Source of the DNA: 9FT-COMBO-48-23 sp964400675
GTDB lineage: Bacteria; Chloroflexota; Dehalococcoidia; GIF9; UBA5629
Direction: 5' to 3'
Assembly: GCA_964400675.1 (NCBI GenBank)
Contig: CAYNVO010000005.1
Coordinates: forward strand, 62,001-126,000
DNA: 64,000 nucleotides
The notes below the pieces were generated by a model. The model was not told the origin of the DNA. It saw nothing but the letters and a program-made list of their open reading frames with translations, and did no database searches. Both the position numbers and the translations under genes were made by a program. Shown here piece by piece: positions 61,975-64,000 of the stretch; the first letter of the stretch is position 1; each line of letters opens with the position of its first letter.

Positions 61975-62225
61975 CAATCCTCCTGTCATTCTGAGAGAGC
62001 GAAGCGAGTCCTGAACGAAGTGAAGGAATAACCCCAGGGTTCTTTCCCTGTCATCGCGAGCCCTTCGTCTTGTGTCATTCTGAGGGAATCCTTCGCTCTT
62101 TGTCATTCTGAAAGAGCATAGCGACTGAAGAATCTCACTCGGGGTAAACTTTGCGTGGCAATCTTGGCGGGGTGAAGAAACGGTTAGATTCTTCGCCCCG
62201 ATGCAATCGGGGCTCAGAATGACAC
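61975..62225. repeat. compound array of interspersed repeats
   Basis: CCTGTCATTCTGAGAGAGCG, TGTCATCGCGAGCCCTTCG, GAAGAATCTCACTCGGGG and GCCCCGATGCAATCGGGGC words. Sub-block 62045-62164 is the reverse complement of 60174-60293. Confidence 0.85.
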
Positions 62226-62252
62226 CAGACAAGGGGTACTGCTGCAAGGTTG

Positions 62253-62282
62253 TTGTCGTCGCCAGAGATGCGATGCTATAAT
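62253..62282 (+). promoter_or_regulatory. promoter of tRNA-Asn
   Basis: An extended -10 (TGCTATAAT, 62274-62282) with TTGTCG 18 bases upstream of TATAAT, about 60 bases before the tRNA. Confidence 0.45.
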
Positions 62283-62345
62283 ATGTGGTCTGGCTGCCGG
62301 ACTGGAATTCGCCAGGTTCAACATAAGCGCAGATCGGCAAACCGT

Positions 62346-62417
62346 TCCCGAGTAGCTCAGCGGTAGAGCGGGCGGCTGTTAACCGCTTGGTCGTAGGTTC
62401 GAGTCCTACCTCGGGAG
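62346..62417 (+). tRNA. tRNA-Asn (GTT)
   Basis: Acceptor TCCCGAG/CTCGGGA, anticodon arm GGCGG-CTGTTAA-CCGCT gives GTT, T arm GTAGG/CCTAC. CCA is encoded (62418-62420). The gene is intact, but a rearranged copy of its 3' part lies at 62732-62805, after a GIY-YIG gene. Confidence 0.97.
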
Positions 62418-62439
62418 CCACCTTCATTGTAGGACAGGC

Positions 62440-62467
62440 TCTTCCAAGGAAGGATTAGCCACTAGGT
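62440..62467. repeat. left-end hairpin, degenerate tRNA-Asn-like segment
   Basis: TCTTCC (62440-62445) and GGAAGGA (62448-62454) fold into a short stem and the following TTAGCCACTAGGT resembles the tRNA-Asn words TTAACCGCTTGGT. The same hairpin-plus-TTAACC arrangement recurs at 62744-62775, so the two ends of the insert share a sequence. Confidence 0.6.
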
Positions 62468-62476
62468 TGTGCGCTT

Positions 62477-62737
62477 ATGCAAAAGAGCCCTTACTTTGTG
62501 TATGTCCTGCGAAACTCCGAAGGTCGCCTATACATCGGGTTCACTACTGACCTGGACAGACGTTTGCATCAACATCAGGAAGGCACAGGCGGTTGGACCC
62601 ACACACGGGGTCCGTGGGAATTGGTTCATCACGAGACCTTCACCAATCGTTCCGAGGCAATGCGGCGAGAACGAAACTTGAAGCGTGGTAGAACAAACCA
62701 GGAACTGCGCATCCGCTTGAGTGACAGTGAACGGTAG
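62477..62737 (+). CDS. small GIY-YIG nuclease between tRNA-Asn and its remnant
   Basis: 86-residue single-domain GIY-YIG protein. The motif reads FVYVLRNSEGRLYIGFT (Y-V and Y-I-G), followed by the Arg helix DLDRRLHQHQEG, the Glu-containing segment NRSEAMRRERNLKR, and C-terminal RIRLSDSER. The stop TAG and the last codon lie in the D-loop remnant of the downstream tRNA-Asn copy (CGGTAGAGC), so insertion site and gene end coincide. The start has no strong Shine-Dalgarno. It resembles YhbQ/URI-type proteins, which can be DNA-repair or homing nucleases. Confidence 0.85.
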   Translation: MQKSPYFVYVLRNSEGRLYIGFTTDLDRRLHQHQEGTGGWTHTRGPWELVHHETFTNRSEAMRRERNLKRGRTNQELRIRLSDSER

Positions 62738-62805
62738 AGCGGGTCCTTCCAGAATTGGAAGGATTAACCGCTTGGTCGTAGGTTCGAGTCCTGCCTCGGG
62801 AGCCA
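62732..62805 (+). pseudogene. rearranged tRNA-Asn 3' remnant with hairpin insertion
   Basis: CGGTAGAGCGGG, then a 20-base perfect hairpin TCCTTCCA-GAAT-TGGAAGGA (62744-62763), then TTAACCGCTTGGTCGTAGG and the T arm through CCA. Outside the hairpin, which replaces CGGCTG of the anticodon arm, it matches the intact tRNA-Asn with one substitution. The acceptor 5' strand and D stem start are absent, so it cannot fold as a tRNA. Confidence 0.85.
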
Positions 62806-62840
62806 GCTTTTGCACTCAACCAACAAACTTGTCAGCTCTC

Positions 62841-63173
62841 TCAAATGATGCTCTGTATCCCCAGAGACAGTGCCATCGACAACAGAGCTGCTACTGCTGC
62901 CACGAGGTAACCTATAGCCTGCCACCGGTTCTGCATACGTGATGATTTGTTATAACCCTCAATGTAAGAATTGAAATCCTGCACAAAATGTTCCAATGGT
63001 TCATCGACCCCTGCACCTGCTATGTTGCTACGAACCTGAACTCCTGAGGAAGGCCGCATCATAGGCCTCTTCCATGCTTCAAATCGGGGTATAGATTTAC
63101 CCGATGCCCTAAAGTGTTTGTATGCCAAATAGAAAAACATCGCGCTGAAGACCAACCAAATTAACCACAGCAT
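62841..63173 (-). CDS. two-helix membrane protein of unknown function
   Basis: 110-residue protein with an N-terminal helix (LWLIWLVFSAMFFYLAY), a ~65-residue charged soluble loop (residues 20-85, NIAGAGVDEPLEHFVQDFNSY) and a C-terminal helix (IGYLVAAVAALLSMALSLG). ATG 63173 has AGGAGG five bases upstream. It is convergent with the GIY-YIG/tRNA remnant. Family unrecognised. 63174-63479 contains no other gene; an imperfect hairpin GGCCCTCGGC/GCCGGAGGC followed by TTTTT at 63342-63375 may be a + strand terminator. Confidence 0.6.
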   Translation of the reverse strand: MLWLIWLVFSAMFFYLAYKHFRASGKSIPRFEAWKRPMMRPSSGVQVRSNIAGAGVDEPLEHFVQDFNSYIEGYNKSSRMQNRWQAIGYLVAAVAALLSMALSLGIQSII

Positions 63174-63479
63174 AACCACCTCCTTCGTCTCTTAATTACA
63201 AATCGCTCCTTTCAAATTGTACCTGCGGAGCCAACCTTCACACCCAACCCCGGACATGCGAACCCCACCGAGCCCACCACCTTTACTTATTCTACCCGGG
63301 GGTCATTGGTCCAAATTCACCCCCCCCGCTACCAAGATAAACTAGGCCCTCGGCTTCTATGCCGGAGGCTTTTTACAGACTTTAATACTTCCCGTAGGAG
63401 ACCTGCTACAGATGACCGGACGGAGTCAGTCTCCCATATAGTGGAGGCGCATAGAAATAATCATCCTAAAACATCAGAT

Positions 63480-64000
63480 TCATTCTATTCTTGCACCTAT
63501 TACTTCGGTTAAAAGCTTGTTTAATACTAGTATTTCCATGCTTCGGATTACAGCACTGATGTTCATCAAACTGAAGCTTGTATATTTTTTACCATTAAAT
63601 AAATCATCTGGTGATTCAAATTTGTCGTCATTATTTATGTGTAATTTAGTCTTAAGTTCTTCTGTATCTTCAACTATTTCATTATTGCCGACTGCAATAT
63701 CATAGCTAATGAATTTGTATATGTTACGGAATGAATGGTTTATCCTTTTATGAAAAGTACCTTTCAGCTCAATATATTTAGGATATCCATTATGTTCTAT
63801 AACGAAATCTATTCCATCAGTAGTGTTATAGTCGAGTATGTTAAATTTGAAGAGATGTGGATATCTGGCAAGCAGTGCCATTAATAAACCAAACGTTTCT
63901 GACTCTGAGTATCCTGTCTTTGTTCGCGAAGGTTCTACCATTTTGAAGCCGTCTGGAAGGATGATGTGTTTTCTTTTTTTTGTTGACTCATATCTATTTG
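63480..64000 (-). CDS. PD-(D/E)XK-like nuclease domain, 5' partial
   Basis: Frame open to the right window edge, so its N-terminus is missing; the ATG at 63941 is internal and the earlier codons (STKKRKHIILPDGFK) read well. The visible ~173 residues include DGIDFVIEHNGYPKYIELKG, matching the D-x(n)-E-x-K core of PD-(D/E)XK nucleases, followed by RINHSFRNIYKF and YDIAVGNNEIVED. Marked AT-richness contrasts with adjoining repeats. Such domains often end ATPase-nuclease or restriction-like proteins of defence islands, but the rest of the gene is unseen. Confidence 0.6.
   Translation of the reverse strand, partial: NRYESTKKRKHIILPDGFKMVEPSRTKTGYSESETFGLLMALLARYPHLFKFNILDYNTTDGIDFVIEHNGYPKYIELKGTFHKRINHSFRNIYKFISYDIAVGNNEIVEDTEELKTKLHINNDDKFESPDDLFNGKKYTSFSLMNISAVIRSMEILVLNKLLTEVIGARIE

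Noticed and set aside
61927..62427. 166-residue minus-strand ORF
   Set aside because: It runs through tRNA-Asn (the APEVGLEPTT phrase is antisense tRNA) and interspersed repeats.
1..64000. CRISPR arrays, rRNA, prophage genes and insertion-sequence transposases
   Set aside because: I looked for evenly spaced direct repeats, rRNA landmarks, integrase/portal/terminase motifs and DDE or HUH transposase motifs; none was found. The Xer recombinase at 8344 has no adjoining attachment or cargo signs.

Overview
The window reads as a chromosomal segment of an anaerobic, mesophilic bacterium, most likely an uncultured member of the Chloroflexota (class Dehalococcoidia). This is inferred from three things: the mix of an NAD(P)-linked [NiFe] hydrogenase, MetF/MetV and NuoEFG-like modules; the bacterial order tRNA-Thr/Tyr/Thr-tuf-rpmG-secE-nusG-rplKAJL; and an EF-Tu with a four-cysteine insert. 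No 16S rRNA or other decisive marker lies in the window.

Layout. 1-6.6 kb (+): end of a hydrogenase operon (HoxU/NuoG-like subunit cut by the left edge, HoxY, HoxH), a terminator, then an Fe-S/molybdenum cofactor set (Mrp ATPase, NifU-like scaffold, MobB) and a second HoxU-like ferredoxin that appears to start at CTG. 6.6-22 kb: housekeeping and small genes (exonuclease-like, Pcm, Xer recombinase, UvrC, DUF72, MBL hydrolase, CinA-Nudix fusion, YifB/ComM, SDR, methyltransferase, ABC exporter, DUF169), with an AT-rich two-gene insert at 11.5-12.7 kb. 22-26.4 kb: lysoplasmalogenase-like protein, a 49-residue membrane peptide, a two-component system, a Gly/Cys-rich exported peptide and a zinc-ribbon membrane protein. 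26.6-34.4 kb (-): one operon NuoG/FdhA-like - NuoE-like - NuoF-GltD fusion - MetV - MetF, best read as a redox machine feeding methylene-tetrahydrofolate reduction (Wood-Ljungdahl methyl branch or folate metabolism). 34.8-41 kb: cyclic-nucleotide-binding protein, GAF kinase with two receiver-only regulators, and two tandem cation:proton antiporter paralogues.

41-46 kb (-): ribosomal protein/translation operon with a recognisable L10 leader. 46.2-47.5 kb (+): coiled-coil gene and six tRNAs. 47.5-58.2 kb: an accessory, partly GC-richer region after tRNA-Leu(TAA): duplicated membrane protein, DUF819 transporter, PLP decarboxylase, TSUP exporter, thiolase, HMG-CoA-synthase/DUF35 fusion, acyl-CoA ligase, a second truncated TSUP copy and a lipoprotein. 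Several of these genes end beside sequences resembling the tRNA-Leu 3' end. 58.2-62.2 kb: split transketolase, then a 2-kb segment (amidohydrolase, ThpR) flanked by ~120-bp inverted repeats. 62.3-62.8 kb: an intact tRNA-Asn, a small GIY-YIG nuclease gene, and a rearranged copy of the tRNA-Asn 3' part. This is the best candidate here for an undescribed minimal tRNA-targeting element. The right edge cuts a PD-(D/E)XK-like gene.

Start codons were moved from the longest reading frame where a Shine-Dalgarno or promoter argues for it. All motifs and base pairings were read by eye; no search or alignment program was run.
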